This document shows, piece by piece, positions 6,510 through 15,389 of a DNA stretch of 17,896 bases. Position numbers and translations under genes: made by a program. Location of the stretch: contig JAWXTU010000044.1 of NCBI GenBank assembly GCA_044433285.1, positions 1 through 17,896 on the forward strand. Direction: 5' to 3'. The DNA comes from Aphodosoma sp044433285. Lineage in GTDB: Bacteria > Bacteroidota > Bacteroidia > Bacteroidales > Paludibacteraceae. The notes beneath the pieces were generated by a model. The model was given only the letters and a program-made list of their open reading frames with translations, ran no database searches and was not told where the DNA came from. How positions within the stretch are numbered: the stretch's first letter is position 1; each line of letters starts with the position of its first letter.

Positions 6510-7967
6510 ATGAAATTAAATATCTACAATACTCTCTCTCGCAAAAAAGAGGAGTTCGAACCAATACACGCACCTAATGTAGGGCTATACGTTTGCGGTC
6601 CAACCGTTTACGGAGATGGACACTTAGGTCATGCACGCGCTGCTATCGCCTTTGATGTGGTGTTCCGTTATCTACAACACTATGGTTATAAAGTGCGCTA
6701 CGTGCGCAACATCACCGATGTAGGACACCTTGAACACGATTCTGACGATGGCGAAGATAAAATCGCAAAAAAAGCTCGTCTCGACCAAGTAGAGCCGATG
6801 GAGGTGGTGCAACACTATCTTATTCGCTACCACCAAGCGATGGAGCGACTTAATGTACTTCCGCCTAGCATCGAACCGCATGCATCGGGTCATATCATTG
6901 AGCAAATTGAATTTATCAAAAAGATTTTTGACGCAGGATATGCCTATGAGAGTGAGGGCTCTGTATATTTTGATGTGGAGAAATACAATAATGATTTTCA
7001 TTATGGCAAACTCTCTGGTCGCAATATCGATGAGTTGCTCGAAACAACTCGCAGCCTCGATGGACAGAGTGAAAAACGTCGCTCTATAGATTTTGCATTA
7101 TGGAAAAAGGCATCACCAGAACATATTATGCACTGGCCCTCTCCATGGAGCGAAGGATTCCCAGGTTGGCACTTAGAGTGCTCTGCTATGGGTACAAAAT
7201 ATTTAGGCGAACAGTTTGATATTCACGGTGGTGGTATGGATTTGATGTTCCCTCACCACGAGTGCGAAATTGCACAATCGTGTGCTGCTCTTGGTCGCGA
7301 CTCTGTAAAATATTGGATGCATAATAATATGATTACCATCAACGGACAGAAGATGGGTAAATCTTTGGGTAATTTCATCACTCTCGACCAATTTTTCAAT
7401 GGCGACCACCCTCTTCTCACTCAGCCTTTTGCGCCGATGACTATTCGTTTCTTTATCTTGCAAGCGCATTATCGCTCTACAATCGACTTCTCGTCTGATG
7501 CTCTCGTGGCTTCTGAAAAGGGATTAACTCGACTAACTGAGGCATACGAACGTCTGCAAAAACTGCAAGCATCAGACGCTACAACGGTAGAAGTTAGCGG
7601 ATTACGCCAACGATGCGAGGAGGCTATGTGCGATGATTTCAATACTCCAATTGTCATCTCTCATCTTTTCGATGCGGCAAAAGCTATCAACACTGTAGCA
7701 GATGGCAAAGGCACTATTTCTCAAGCGGATTTAACTGAACTAAAAGAGGTATTTGACATCTTTATTTGCAATATTCTCGGGCTTAACCTACAAGCTAAAT
7801 CAGATAGCAACGAGGCTTACCGTCAAGCAATTGACCTGCTTCTACAACTGCGCTTAGAGGCAAAACAAAACAAAGACTGGGCTACTAGCGACAAAATTCG
7901 TAACGAACTCACCGCTATGGGATTCTCTATTAAAGATACAAAAGATGGCGTGGAGTGGTCGCTGTAA
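6510..7967 (+). CDS. cysS: Cysteinyl-tRNA synthetase
   Basis: A 485-residue class I aminoacyl-tRNA synthetase that charges tRNA-Cys with cysteine, essential for translation in the cytoplasm. The zinc-binding and HIGH region is GLYVCGPTVYGDGHLGHAR (25-43), with Cys29 and the HLGH form of the HIGH motif (38-41). WHLECSAMG and GGGMDLMFPHHECEIAQS supply the other zinc ligands and the cysteine site. The KMSKS loop is KMGKS (281-285). The C-terminal DALR-like helical part and a short tail (DKIRNELTAMGFSIKDTKDGVEW) are complete, so the length is normal. It has its own strong promoter. The restriction gene begins 23 bp after its stop, so read-through into that module is likely. Confidence 0.98.
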   Translation: MKLNIYNTLSRKKEEFEPIHAPNVGLYVCGPTVYGDGHLGHARAAIAFDVVFRYLQHYGYKVRYVRNITDVGHLEHDSDDGEDKIAKKARLDQVEPMEVVQHYLIRYHQAMERLNVLPPSIEPHASGHIIEQIEFIKKIFDAGYAYESEGSVYFDVEKYNNDFHYGKLSGRNIDELLETTRSLDGQSEKRRSIDFALWKKASPEHIMHWPSPWSEGFPGWHLECSAMGTKYLGEQFDIHGGGMDLMFPHHECEIAQSCAALGRDSVKYWMHNNMITINGQKMGKSLGNFITLDQFFNGDHPLLTQPFAPMTIRFFILQAHYRSTIDFSSDALVASEKGLTRLTEAYERLQKLQASDATTVEVSGLRQRCEEAMCDDFNTPIVISHLFDAAKAINTVADGKGTISQADLTELKEVFDIFICNILGLNLQAKSDSNEAYRQAIDLLLQLRLEAKQNKDWATSDKIRNELTAMGFSIKDTKDGVEWSL

Positions 7968-7990
7968 CAAATAATTAGCACCTATCAAAT

Positions 7991-8773
7991 ATGAATAAAT
8001 ATTTAAAATACAGCATTGAGTATGCAAACCAACGTTCGTATTTAGATGATCTATTTAGAATTTACCCTACTATTCCAGAAGGGATTAGAGATATTGACCC
8101 CTCTAAATGGGAAAAAGTAGAATATAATTTTAACATAAAAGATAATGCAAATCTTATAAAAAACCTACTTGAATTAGATCTTTTTCCTATCAAAGACAGC
8201 TATATCGCATATTTAAAACGAGATAATGAGGCTATTATTCGCAATCCAAATACAATCAATCGCATAGCAGGCAGACTTTATGAGTTAGGTTTAAATAAAA
8301 TATTTGAAAATTGCTCGGAACCAAAAGAGACGAACAGACAAATTGGTCCAATGTTTAAAAATTGGCTAAATAGTGGAGCATTGGGTATAATACCTGTTGA
8401 GATTGAGGAATTCACATCTACTAATAACAATGCCATACTAAAAGGATCAGATGCATTAATGAAAGAATTTGCAGAAGCTGAACTTAACTACAAGCACAGC
8501 AAAGGTTTGGATTTTGTAGCTCGTTTTAATGGGAAATACGTAATAGGAGAAACTAAGTTTCTTACCGACTTTGGAGGGCACCAAAATGCACAGTTCAATG
8601 ATGCTATAAATACACTTAATGCTCGTAATACCAAAGCTATAACTGTAGCAATATTAGATGGAGTATTGTATATACCTACTAATAACAAACTATATAAATC
8701 AATCACAAATGAGCATAAAAATCATAATATAATGAGTGCATTAGTTTTAAGAGAATTTCTATACCAATTATAA
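7991..8773 (+). CDS. Type II restriction endonuclease (PD-(D/E)xK)
   Basis: A 260-residue protein, the likely nuclease of a second restriction-modification pair. The catalytic core is plain to see: KGLDFVARFNGKYVIGETKF (171-190) supplies Asp174, then Glu187-x-Lys189, the PD-(D/E)xK arrangement on a beta hairpin. It is followed by LTDFGGHQNAQF (191-202), which looks like the conserved block after the active site. The first 110 residues are helical and probably involved in DNA recognition. The stop codon TAA shares its last A with the ATG of the methyltransferase gene (TAATG, 8771-8775). The 23-bp gap to cysS has no room for a full promoter, so transcription from the cysS promoter is inferred. 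AT-rich composition differs from cysS and suggests acquisition. The cut site is unknown. Confidence 0.8.
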   Translation: MNKYLKYSIEYANQRSYLDDLFRIYPTIPEGIRDIDPSKWEKVEYNFNIKDNANLIKNLLELDLFPIKDSYIAYLKRDNEAIIRNPNTINRIAGRLYELGLNKIFENCSEPKETNRQIGPMFKNWLNSGALGIIPVEIEEFTSTNNNAILKGSDALMKEFAEAELNYKHSKGLDFVARFNGKYVIGETKFLTDFGGHQNAQFNDAINTLNARNTKAITVAILDGVLYIPTNNKLYKSITNEHKNHNIMSALVLREFLYQL

Positions 8774-9822
8774 TGAAGAATTTATTAATACAAGGAGATA
8801 ATATACAGGGACTTAAATACCTAATTAACGACCTAAACTTAAAAAATAAAATAGATTTAGTATATATAGATCCTCCTTTTGCCACTAATTGTAATTTTAC
8901 TATAACCAATGGAAGAGCAACCACCATAAGTAATAGTAAAACTGGTAATGTGGCATATACTGATAAACTTCTAGGTTCTGACTTTATCTCATTTTTAAGA
9001 GAGCGTCTGATTTTAATATACGATTTATTATCTGAACAAGGCTCCATATATTTACATATTGATTATAAAATTGGGCATTACGTAAAAGTTTTAATGGATG
9101 AAATTTTTGGGATTAATAACTTCAGAAATGATATAACTAGAATTAAGTGTAATCCTAAAAACTTTAAACGTATAGGATATGGCAATATTAAAGATATGAT
9201 TCTTTTTTACACAAAGGGCAATGCTCCTATATGGAACGAACCGCAAGAGTTATATAATGATGAGGATATAAAAAGGTTGTTTCCAAAACAAGATATTAAC
9301 GGCAGACGATACACAACAGTACCAATACACGCTCCAGGTGAGACAAAAAATCCACAGATGTTCAAAGGTAACTATCCGCCAATAGGTAGACATTGGCGCA
9401 CTGATGTATCTACATTAGAACAATGGGATAAAGAGGGACTAATTGAATGGTCAGCGAATGGCAATCCTCGAAAAATTGTATATGCGGATGATAAGAAAGG
9501 AAAAAGAGTTCAAGATATATGGAATAACTTCAAAGACCCTCAATATCCAGTATATCCAACAGAAAAGAATTTAGATTTATTGGACTTAATAATAAAAACA
9601 TCTTCAAATAATAATAGTATTATATTAGATTGTTTCTGCGGAAGTGGAACAACCTTAAAAGCTGCGGAAAGAAATGGTAGAAATTGGATTGGTATCGACC
9701 AGTCAGACTTAGCAATTAATGCTGCAACTGAAAAACTCGGATTACATTCTAATAATTTGTTTAAAGAAGACTACGAGTTTATCAATATTTTAGAGAAAGA
9801 ACATTTTGCTGCCTCAATATAA
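8773..9822 (+). CDS. Type II DNA methyltransferase (DPPF, beta order)
   Basis: A 349-residue site-specific amino-methyltransferase (N6-adenine or N4-cytosine) that protects DNA from the nuclease encoded just upstream. The catalytic motif IV is DPPF (33-36) in DLVYIDPPFATN, near the N-terminus. The SAM-binding motif I is ILDCFCGSGTT (284-294), near the C-terminus, followed by NWIGID (304-309). This order, IV before I with the recognition region between (about 120-270), is the beta class. FLRERLILIYDLL and GSIYLHIDYKIGHYVK (about 75-104) are the expected helix-strand after motif IV. Translational coupling through the TAATG overlap ties it to the nuclease. The Mod subunit of type III systems is related but much longer, and no Res gene is present, so type II is preferred. 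Confidence 0.9.
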   Translation: MKNLLIQGDNIQGLKYLINDLNLKNKIDLVYIDPPFATNCNFTITNGRATTISNSKTGNVAYTDKLLGSDFISFLRERLILIYDLLSEQGSIYLHIDYKIGHYVKVLMDEIFGINNFRNDITRIKCNPKNFKRIGYGNIKDMILFYTKGNAPIWNEPQELYNDEDIKRLFPKQDINGRRYTTVPIHAPGETKNPQMFKGNYPPIGRHWRTDVSTLEQWDKEGLIEWSANGNPRKIVYADDKKGKRVQDIWNNFKDPQYPVYPTEKNLDLLDLIIKTSSNNNSIILDCFCGSGTTLKAAERNGRNWIGIDQSDLAINAATEKLGLHSNNLFKEDYEFINILEKEHFAASI

Positions 9823-9867
9823 TTATAGAGCTTCTAACCTCCCGAATTGCAAAACAAAACTAATAAA

Positions 9868-10878
9868 ATGGGTAATAAAAAACTAATCTTGCTTAAATAT
9901 ATTAACATATTCACTCTATTAACTTTACTTTTCGCTCTCCTGTCGTGCGACACGACTGAGAGTGATGAGGTGAGTAGCGGCACATTTAGTTTTCAAGAAA
10001 AAAATTATCCTATAAAAAGTTTGCGCGTTGAACAACAGGGTTTATCAGATGGGGAGTATACTCTCCGAATGACCTGCTACCCTGCCACTTATAGCATTAG
10101 CGAATCATCTACTTCGGGGTATGGCACTGTAATAGACGCCTATTTTCGTACTCCCGACGAAGATTTTGTAGACCTCTCCGCCTACTCGCTCTCTAGTGTA
10201 GTGAATGATACGGTATTTTCGCAACTCATACAATATCCCAACAGTGGCGATACTACCTATTTCGACATTGCAAGTGGTATGTTGTATGTAGATTCCACAG
10301 AGACATATCTAGAGTATACTATAGAATTTATCACCATTGACGGCGATTCGATTATCGGCTCGTTTATTGGAGATCATACTTACAACTACTCAGTAGACCA
10401 ACCATCATATGGCAACTTGGCGTTTGATACACTCAGTTACGAGTTGGCTCGACCAATACTTTGGCAATGGGATACACTCCTCTCTACATCAGTTTTTTAC
10501 CAAGAATTAGTATTTTACGCCTCAGATGCTAGATTTTCAGATGCTGGAAAAATTAAAACAGGCACACAGTTTGTTTTAGGATTTAATACATTAATAGATG
10601 AAACTCTATCCGCTGGTACATACCCTGTTACAACTATTTTAAGCGATGCACCAGCACTACTCTACGGCAACAAAATCAACGACGTATCATGGGGCTCGTT
10701 CTGGCAAATATATAGCAGCTACTCAGCTATCGCAAAAGCAAATATCACAAGTGGTGAGGTAACAATCAACGACATTACTACTGATTATATAAACCTATCA
10801 TTCCAACTCACCGATCAACTAAATAATAGCGTTGAGGGCGAATATGATGGTCCTATGATAATAATACATTTCGAATAG
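9868..10878 (+). CDS. Uncharacterised lipoprotein (336 aa)
   Basis: No family is recognised. Starting from the ATG at 9868 the protein has a lipoprotein signal: Lys-rich N-terminus, a hydrophobic stretch (about 12-25) and the lipobox LLSC with the acylated Cys at 27, followed by DTTESDE, an acidic stretch of the kind found on surface-exposed Bacteroidota lipoproteins. A possible TTG start at 9847 would add 7 residues before the signal and is less likely. The mature part (about 310 residues) is rich in Tyr, Ser, Thr and Asp and predicted to be mostly beta strand, with segments such as GEYTLRMTCYPATYS and GTQFVLGFNTLIDETLS. It contains only one further Cys. It is 45 bp after the second restriction module and 77 bp before mazG, with no clear promoter. 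A cell-envelope location is inferred; the function is unknown. Confidence 0.8.
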   Translation: MGNKKLILLKYINIFTLLTLLFALLSCDTTESDEVSSGTFSFQEKNYPIKSLRVEQQGLSDGEYTLRMTCYPATYSISESSTSGYGTVIDAYFRTPDEDFVDLSAYSLSSVVNDTVFSQLIQYPNSGDTTYFDIASGMLYVDSTETYLEYTIEFITIDGDSIIGSFIGDHTYNYSVDQPSYGNLAFDTLSYELARPILWQWDTLLSTSVFYQELVFYASDARFSDAGKIKTGTQFVLGFNTLIDETLSAGTYPVTTILSDAPALLYGNKINDVSWGSFWQIYSSYSAIAKANITSGEVTINDITTDYINLSFQLTDQLNNSVEGEYDGPMIIIHFE

Positions 10879-10955
10879 GGAATATTTTAAACCCCTCCAA
10901 ATATAAACCTAAACTTAGGGGACTTCTACCCCGAACATAAAATTAACCGAACAAA

Positions 10956-11732
10956 ATGGGAAGAGAAGAGCAATTGCAGGCATTTGACCGCCTACTCAAT
11001 GTAATGAACGAACTACGCGAAAAATGCCCTTGGGACAGAAAACAGACGTTCGATTCATTGCGCGGAAACAGTGTAGAAGAGGTATTTGAACTTGTAGAAG
11101 CAATCGACAATAAAGATATGCAGAATATCAAAAAAGAGCTTGGCGATGTACTTTTACACATAGTTTTTTATGCAAAAATGGGCGACGAGGCAGGTGAATT
11201 TGATATTGCAGATGTTTGCAACTCGCTTTGCGACAAACTAATATTCCGCCACCCACACGTATACGGTGATATCCACGCCAATACCCCCGATGAAGTAAAA
11301 CAGAACTGGGAAGAGATAAAACTAAAAGAGAAAAACGGCAATAAAACCGTGTTGAGTGGTGTGCCTGCTGCTCTGCCTGCTCTAATAAAAGCGCATCGCA
11401 TTCAGGATAAGGCTCGTAGTATCGGTTTCGACTGGGAAGAACGTTCGCAGGTGTGGGATAAGGTGCGCGAGGAGATAGAGGAATTTCAATGCGAAGTGGA
11501 TAAAATGGATACGGACAAAATGGAGGGCGAATTTGGCGATGTAATGTTCTCGCTCATCAATGCAGCTAGACTCTATGAAATAAATCCAGAAAATGCCCTC
11601 GAACGCACCAACAAAAAATTCATCAAACGATTTAACTATCTAGAAGCTCGTGCAAAAGAGATGAACAGAGCGCTCCGAGATATGACTCTTGCCGAGATGG
11701 ACGAAATTTGGAACGAGGCGAAAAAACTATAA
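10956..11732 (+). CDS. mazG: Nucleoside triphosphate pyrophosphohydrolase MazG
   Basis: A 258-residue two-domain MazG that hydrolyses (d)NTPs to NMP and pyrophosphate, cleaning the nucleotide pool. The N-terminal domain shows REKCPWDRKQTFDSLR (21-36), the magnesium-binding EEVFE (41-45) and ELGDVLLHIVFYAKM (61-75). The second domain repeats the pattern with EEIEEFQCE and GEFGDVMFSLINAARLY, and only this copy is normally catalytic in the E. coli enzyme. The length matches E. coli MazG (263). The ATG at 10956 gives the usual MGREEQLQAFDRLL start. It is followed 49 bp later by mnmD. Confidence 0.95.
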   Translation: MGREEQLQAFDRLLNVMNELREKCPWDRKQTFDSLRGNSVEEVFELVEAIDNKDMQNIKKELGDVLLHIVFYAKMGDEAGEFDIADVCNSLCDKLIFRHPHVYGDIHANTPDEVKQNWEEIKLKEKNGNKTVLSGVPAALPALIKAHRIQDKARSIGFDWEERSQVWDKVREEIEEFQCEVDKMDTDKMEGEFGDVMFSLINAARLYEINPENALERTNKKFIKRFNYLEARAKEMNRALRDMTLAEMDEIWNEAKKL

Positions 11733-11781
11733 GAGAAATTCTAAAACTCCTTGAAATTAAACCTCTAGCACCTGATCAAAT

Positions 11782-12519
11782 ATGCCAACGATAAAAAAAA
11801 CCGAAGATGGCAGCGATACGCTTTACAGCGAAATGGCTAAACAGACGTATCATTCGCAACATGGTGCTCGCACCGAAAGCAACTATATTTTCATCAATAC
11901 TGCCCTTGAAGAATATTATCAACAACACAATGAGGTGCAGACTATTAGGATACTGGAAATAGGTTTTGGCACGGGATTAAATTCCCTGCTTACTCAACAA
12001 TTTGCCGAAGAGAAACAGATAAAAATTGAATATCACACCATAGAACTCTACCCTATCGAAGAGTCGATATACTCACAACTCAACTATGCACAAACCCCTC
12101 AAGAGAGAGAAGTTTTCGAGAGAATCCACTCTGCAAAATGGATAAAACAGGGTGGAAAATATAGTAATTTAAATTCGGGAACGGAAATAAGCAGACATTT
12201 CAATATATACAAATACGAGGCTGACATAATAGTGCAACTGAACCACTTTTCCACCAATAAAGATATACTCTTTAATGTAATCTATTTTGATGCTTTTTCG
12301 CCCGATGCGCAACCCGAACTGTGGAGCAGTGAGGTATTTAATAACATATCTACTATATCTGAAGAAGGTGCAATCATTACTACATATTGTGCCAAAGGAG
12401 ATGTTAGACGGTCAATAATAGCAGCTGGATTTACAACAAAAAAACTTGCAGGACCTCCCGGGAAACGACATATTCTGCGTGGAATAAAAGAGGAGAATAA
12501 AAAATTACATTATGAATAA
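11782..12519 (+). CDS. mnmD: tRNA methyltransferase MnmD (stand-alone)
   Basis: A 245-residue SAM-dependent methyltransferase (DUF752/Methyltransf_30) that performs the last step of 5-methylaminomethyl-(2-thio)uridine formation at the wobble position of certain tRNAs. Motif I is ILEIGFGTGLNSLL (57-70). The active-site segment FDAFSPDAQPELW (169-181), TTYCAKGDVRRS (200-211) and the terminal GPPGKRHILRG (224-234) are family hallmarks. In E. coli this domain is fused to an FAD oxidoreductase in MnmC. Here it is a single domain, as in many bacteria outside the gammaproteobacteria. Its stop overlaps the pmbA-like gene by 8 nt, so the two are probably cotranslated. Confidence 0.93.
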   Translation: MPTIKKTEDGSDTLYSEMAKQTYHSQHGARTESNYIFINTALEEYYQQHNEVQTIRILEIGFGTGLNSLLTQQFAEEKQIKIEYHTIELYPIEESIYSQLNYAQTPQEREVFERIHSAKWIKQGGKYSNLNSGTEISRHFNIYKYEADIIVQLNHFSTNKDILFNVIYFDAFSPDAQPELWSSEVFNNISTISEEGAIITTYCAKGDVRRSIIAAGFTTKKLAGPPGKRHILRGIKEENKKLHYE

Positions 12520-13825
12520 TCAAGATAATAACAACATAAACATATTACATCACGCACTTGAATATGCCCTAAAAAAAGGGTGTAGCGATGCTCGTTTAGT
12601 ATTGGTAACTGGCGAAGAAAATGAACTAGAATGGCGCGATAATGCAGTAGATCGCCTGCACCACAGCAGCGGCTGTCAACTAACTATTTCATTATACGTA
12701 GATGGACGATTTAGTACTATCAACACCAACCGACTAGAGCGCAACGAGGTTGAAAATTTCATTGATAAAGGGATAATAAATACTCGTTTTCTAGAACCAG
12801 ATCCATATCGAATTTTGCCAGCCAACGAACTTCTCTATAAAGGGGAGATGAGCAATATGGGGCTATATGATGAAAATTACAACAATATAGATATTAACCA
12901 AAAATTAGCCCTCGCCAAACAGATATCTGAGGAGATAAATGATAATCGTATCATCACCGCCTCATCAATGGTAGATGACAACAAATCACACAAATATATA
13001 GTTACTAGTAGCGGTTTTGAGGGTTACTCTGCACGCTCTACTTATGCCGCATCTGCCACTGTCAGCGTAAAAGGCGAGGGCGACGAACGTCCTGAGGACT
13101 ACTGTTTTACTCTAGCCAACAACTGGCAAGAACTCACACATAAAGGTATTGGCACAGAGGCTTTAAGACGCAGTGTAAATAAAATAGGTGCAAACCGCAT
13201 CAACTCGGGCAAATACAATATAGTAATAGACCGCTGGTGCTCGGGTTCAATATTCAATCCAATAATCGGAGCACTCAACGGTGCGGCTCTACACCAACAA
13301 TCTAGTTTTTTACTCAACCGGAAAGGCGAAAAAATAGCATCTAGCCTTTTAACTATCAAAGACAATCCGCTACAATATGGCAGAATTGGTGCAACTCTTT
13401 TCGATGCGGAGGGAGCTGCATTAAACGAGTTGAATGTTATTGAAAACGGAGTACTAAACAACTACTATATATCAAGATATTATGCACTAAAAATGGGTGT
13501 AGAACCTACACGAGGCAGTGCAGCGATTATTGATTTTGCTCAAAGCAATAACAACACCGCCGAACTTATAAAACAGCTCAACAATGGTGTCTATATCACA
13601 GGATTTAATGGAGGGAATTGCAACGGAACTACAGGCGATTTTTCATATGGAATTGAGGGCTATTTAGTAGAAAACGGCATCATCACCAAACCAATATCAG
13701 AGATGCTAATGACTGGTAATATGCTGACTCTCTGGAACAATCTAACACAAGTGAGCAACGACCCACTACCCTATATGTCAATTAATACCCCATCACTACT
13801 ATTTAGTGATGTGATATTAAATTGA
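12512..13825 (+). CDS. pmbA: TldE/PmbA-family metalloprotease subunit
   Basis: A 437-residue member of the TldD/PmbA (U62) family. In E. coli, TldD and TldE (PmbA) form a heterodimeric zinc protease that trims microcin B17 and degrades unfolded peptides. The TldD subunit carries HExxxH; none is seen here, and the length and C-terminal pattern (GAALNELNVIENGVLNNYYISRY..., then NGVYITGFNGGNCNGTTGDFS-type residues around 355-377) fit the TldE/PmbA subunit. The N-terminus (ALEYALKKGCSDARLVL) is typical. A tldD partner is not in the window, although the two are often adjacent. The gene overlaps mnmD by 8 nt at its start and ends 16 bp from the convergent ahpF. Confidence 0.88.
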   Translation: MNNQDNNNINILHHALEYALKKGCSDARLVLVTGEENELEWRDNAVDRLHHSSGCQLTISLYVDGRFSTINTNRLERNEVENFIDKGIINTRFLEPDPYRILPANELLYKGEMSNMGLYDENYNNIDINQKLALAKQISEEINDNRIITASSMVDDNKSHKYIVTSSGFEGYSARSTYAASATVSVKGEGDERPEDYCFTLANNWQELTHKGIGTEALRRSVNKIGANRINSGKYNIVIDRWCSGSIFNPIIGALNGAALHQQSSFLLNRKGEKIASSLLTIKDNPLQYGRIGATLFDAEGAALNELNVIENGVLNNYYISRYYALKMGVEPTRGSAAIIDFAQSNNNTAELIKQLNNGVYITGFNGGNCNGTTGDFSYGIEGYLVENGIITKPISEMLMTGNMLTLWNNLTQVSNDPLPYMSINTPSLLFSDVILN

Positions 13826-13841
13826 CGATATAAAACTACTA

Positions 13842-15383
13842 TTATATACCACGCATATTATCTTCGAATGCAGATAAAGAGGCTTTTGCGCCCTCGCCCA
13901 TCGAGATAATAATCTGTTTGTAAGCTACATCAGAAACATCACCTGCGGCATATACTCCAGCAACTGAAGTGCGGCACGCTTTGTCGGTGATAATCTCACC
14001 CACACGATTTACAGGTACAAACTCTTTAAATAGAGAGGTATTTGGCAAGAGACCAATTTGAACAAAAACACCATTTAGCGTGATATCCTCCTCTATGCCA
14101 GTCGCCCTATCCGACTTGGTGATAGCAACTACACGAGCGCCATCGCCCACAATTTTTGTTACAGCCGAGTTAGTAAATATCTCTACATTTGGCAAAGAGC
14201 GCAATCTATCTTGCAACACTGTATCTGCTTTAAGTTCAGGCATAAACTCTACAAGAGTAACCTTTGAACAGATACCAGCCAAATCGATAGCCGCCTCTAC
14301 ACCCGAGTTGCCACCACCAACTACCGCTACCGCTTTATCCTTAAACAACGGACCATCACAGTGCGGACAAAAAGCCACACCTCTACCAATATACTCAGCC
14401 TCGCCCTCTACCGAGAGTTTGCGCCAAGAGGCACCAGTAGCTATAATAACCTGAGGGGCAGAGAGTTGCTCGCCACCTTTAAGCGATAAAACTTTTGCGC
14501 CATCAACTATTTCGAAATTCTCAATCTTACGGTTTTCAAAAATATCAATATTATACTCCATTGCGTGCAGGCGCAAATCGTTGGCTAACTCTTTGCCAGT
14601 GGTTTTAATCTTCGATGAAACATTTTCTATATCCACAGTCTCATTTACCTGACCACCAATGCGGTCGGCAACCAAAGCCACCTTCACCCCTTTGCGTGCG
14701 CTATAAATTGCAGCAGTTACCCCCGCAGGTCCGCCACCAGCCACAATCAACTCATAGTTATGAAGTTCTATTTCAGCCACTTTAGTCCTAAAACGCGATT
14801 CTATCTTATCTAGTAATTCGCCCAACGAGCTCTTGCCCACATGCAACGGTTCGCCATTGGCATATACCGTCGGTACTGCCTGAATATTAAGCGATTCCAC
14901 CTCTTCTGTATAAATTGCACCGTCTACCGCCTCGTGGGTGATATTCGGATTTAGGATAGCTAATTGATTGAGACTCTGCACCACATCGGGGCAGTTGGTA
15001 CAAGATAGCGACATATAAGTTGTCAACTTCACCTCTTCGTCTATTGCTACAATACGTTTTGTAGTATGTTCGTCTGGCAAAGTTTTTCCTTTACCATCTG
15101 CATTCATAATTGCTAAAAGTAGAGATGAAAATTCGTGACCCGAAGGGATAGCACGAAAAACTACACCTGTCTCATCACCATCGCGCAAGATAGAGAATTG
15201 CAAATTCTCGCCAACCTCAAAACGATAATCTATTTTATCTGAAGTGGCTGCCACGTCAATTAACATCTCCTCTAACTCTACAAACTTAGGATTCTCTTTA
15301 TCTCCTTTTGCAAAAAAAGTATATTTGCTCGCTAACGGAGCAAATATACTTTTCAATTGTTCTTTAATTGAATTTTCTAACAT
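13842..15383 (-). CDS. ahpF: Alkyl hydroperoxide reductase subunit F
   Basis: A 513-residue NADH-dependent flavoprotein that reduces AhpC. The N-terminal thioredoxin-like domain has the CTNC pair (Cys128, Cys131), equivalent to E. coli Cys129/132. The FAD-binding VAGGGPAGVTAAIYSARKG begins at about 214. The second redox pair is FCPHCDGP (Cys339, Cys342). The NADH-binding VVGGGNSGVEAAIDLAG is at 354-370 and the C-terminal FAD motif VYAAGDV at 477-483. All redox cysteines are present and the length is normal. It lies 6 bp downstream of ahpC in the same operon and should share its promoter and peroxide control. Confidence 0.97.
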   Translation of the reverse strand: MLENSIKEQLKSIFAPLASKYTFFAKGDKENPKFVELEEMLIDVAATSDKIDYRFEVGENLQFSILRDGDETGVVFRAIPSGHEFSSLLLAIMNADGKGKTLPDEHTTKRIVAIDEEVKLTTYMSLSCTNCPDVVQSLNQLAILNPNITHEAVDGAIYTEEVESLNIQAVPTVYANGEPLHVGKSSLGELLDKIESRFRTKVAEIELHNYELIVAGGGPAGVTAAIYSARKGVKVALVADRIGGQVNETVDIENVSSKIKTTGKELANDLRLHAMEYNIDIFENRKIENFEIVDGAKVLSLKGGEQLSAPQVIIATGASWRKLSVEGEAEYIGRGVAFCPHCDGPLFKDKAVAVVGGGNSGVEAAIDLAGICSKVTLVEFMPELKADTVLQDRLRSLPNVEIFTNSAVTKIVGDGARVVAITKSDRATGIEEDITLNGVFVQIGLLPNTSLFKEFVPVNRVGEIITDKACRTSVAGVYAAGDVSDVAYKQIIISMGEGAKASLSAFEDNMRGI

Positions 15384-15389
15384 ATTCGA

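Noticed and set aside
8703..9047. 114-codon minus-strand frame
   Set aside because: It lies opposite the nuclease/methyltransferase junction, has no family pattern, and the plus-strand frames carry clear catalytic motifs.
8773..9822. Type III Mod subunit
   Set aside because: The motif order fits, but the protein is much shorter than Mod and no Res helicase gene follows.
9847..9867. TTG start extending the lipoprotein by 7 residues
   Set aside because: The ATG at 9868 gives a standard lipoprotein signal; the TTG form puts polar residues in front and has no supporting signal.
10892..10932. Terminator after the 9868-10878 lipoprotein
   Set aside because: Several short competing stems (CCTAA-AC-TTAGG at 10908-10919, GGGG/CCCC at 10918-10932) but no strong hairpin with a U run, so it was not listed as a feature.
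13099..13461. 120-codon minus-strand frame opposite pmbA
   Set aside because: Antisense shadow of a conserved gene.
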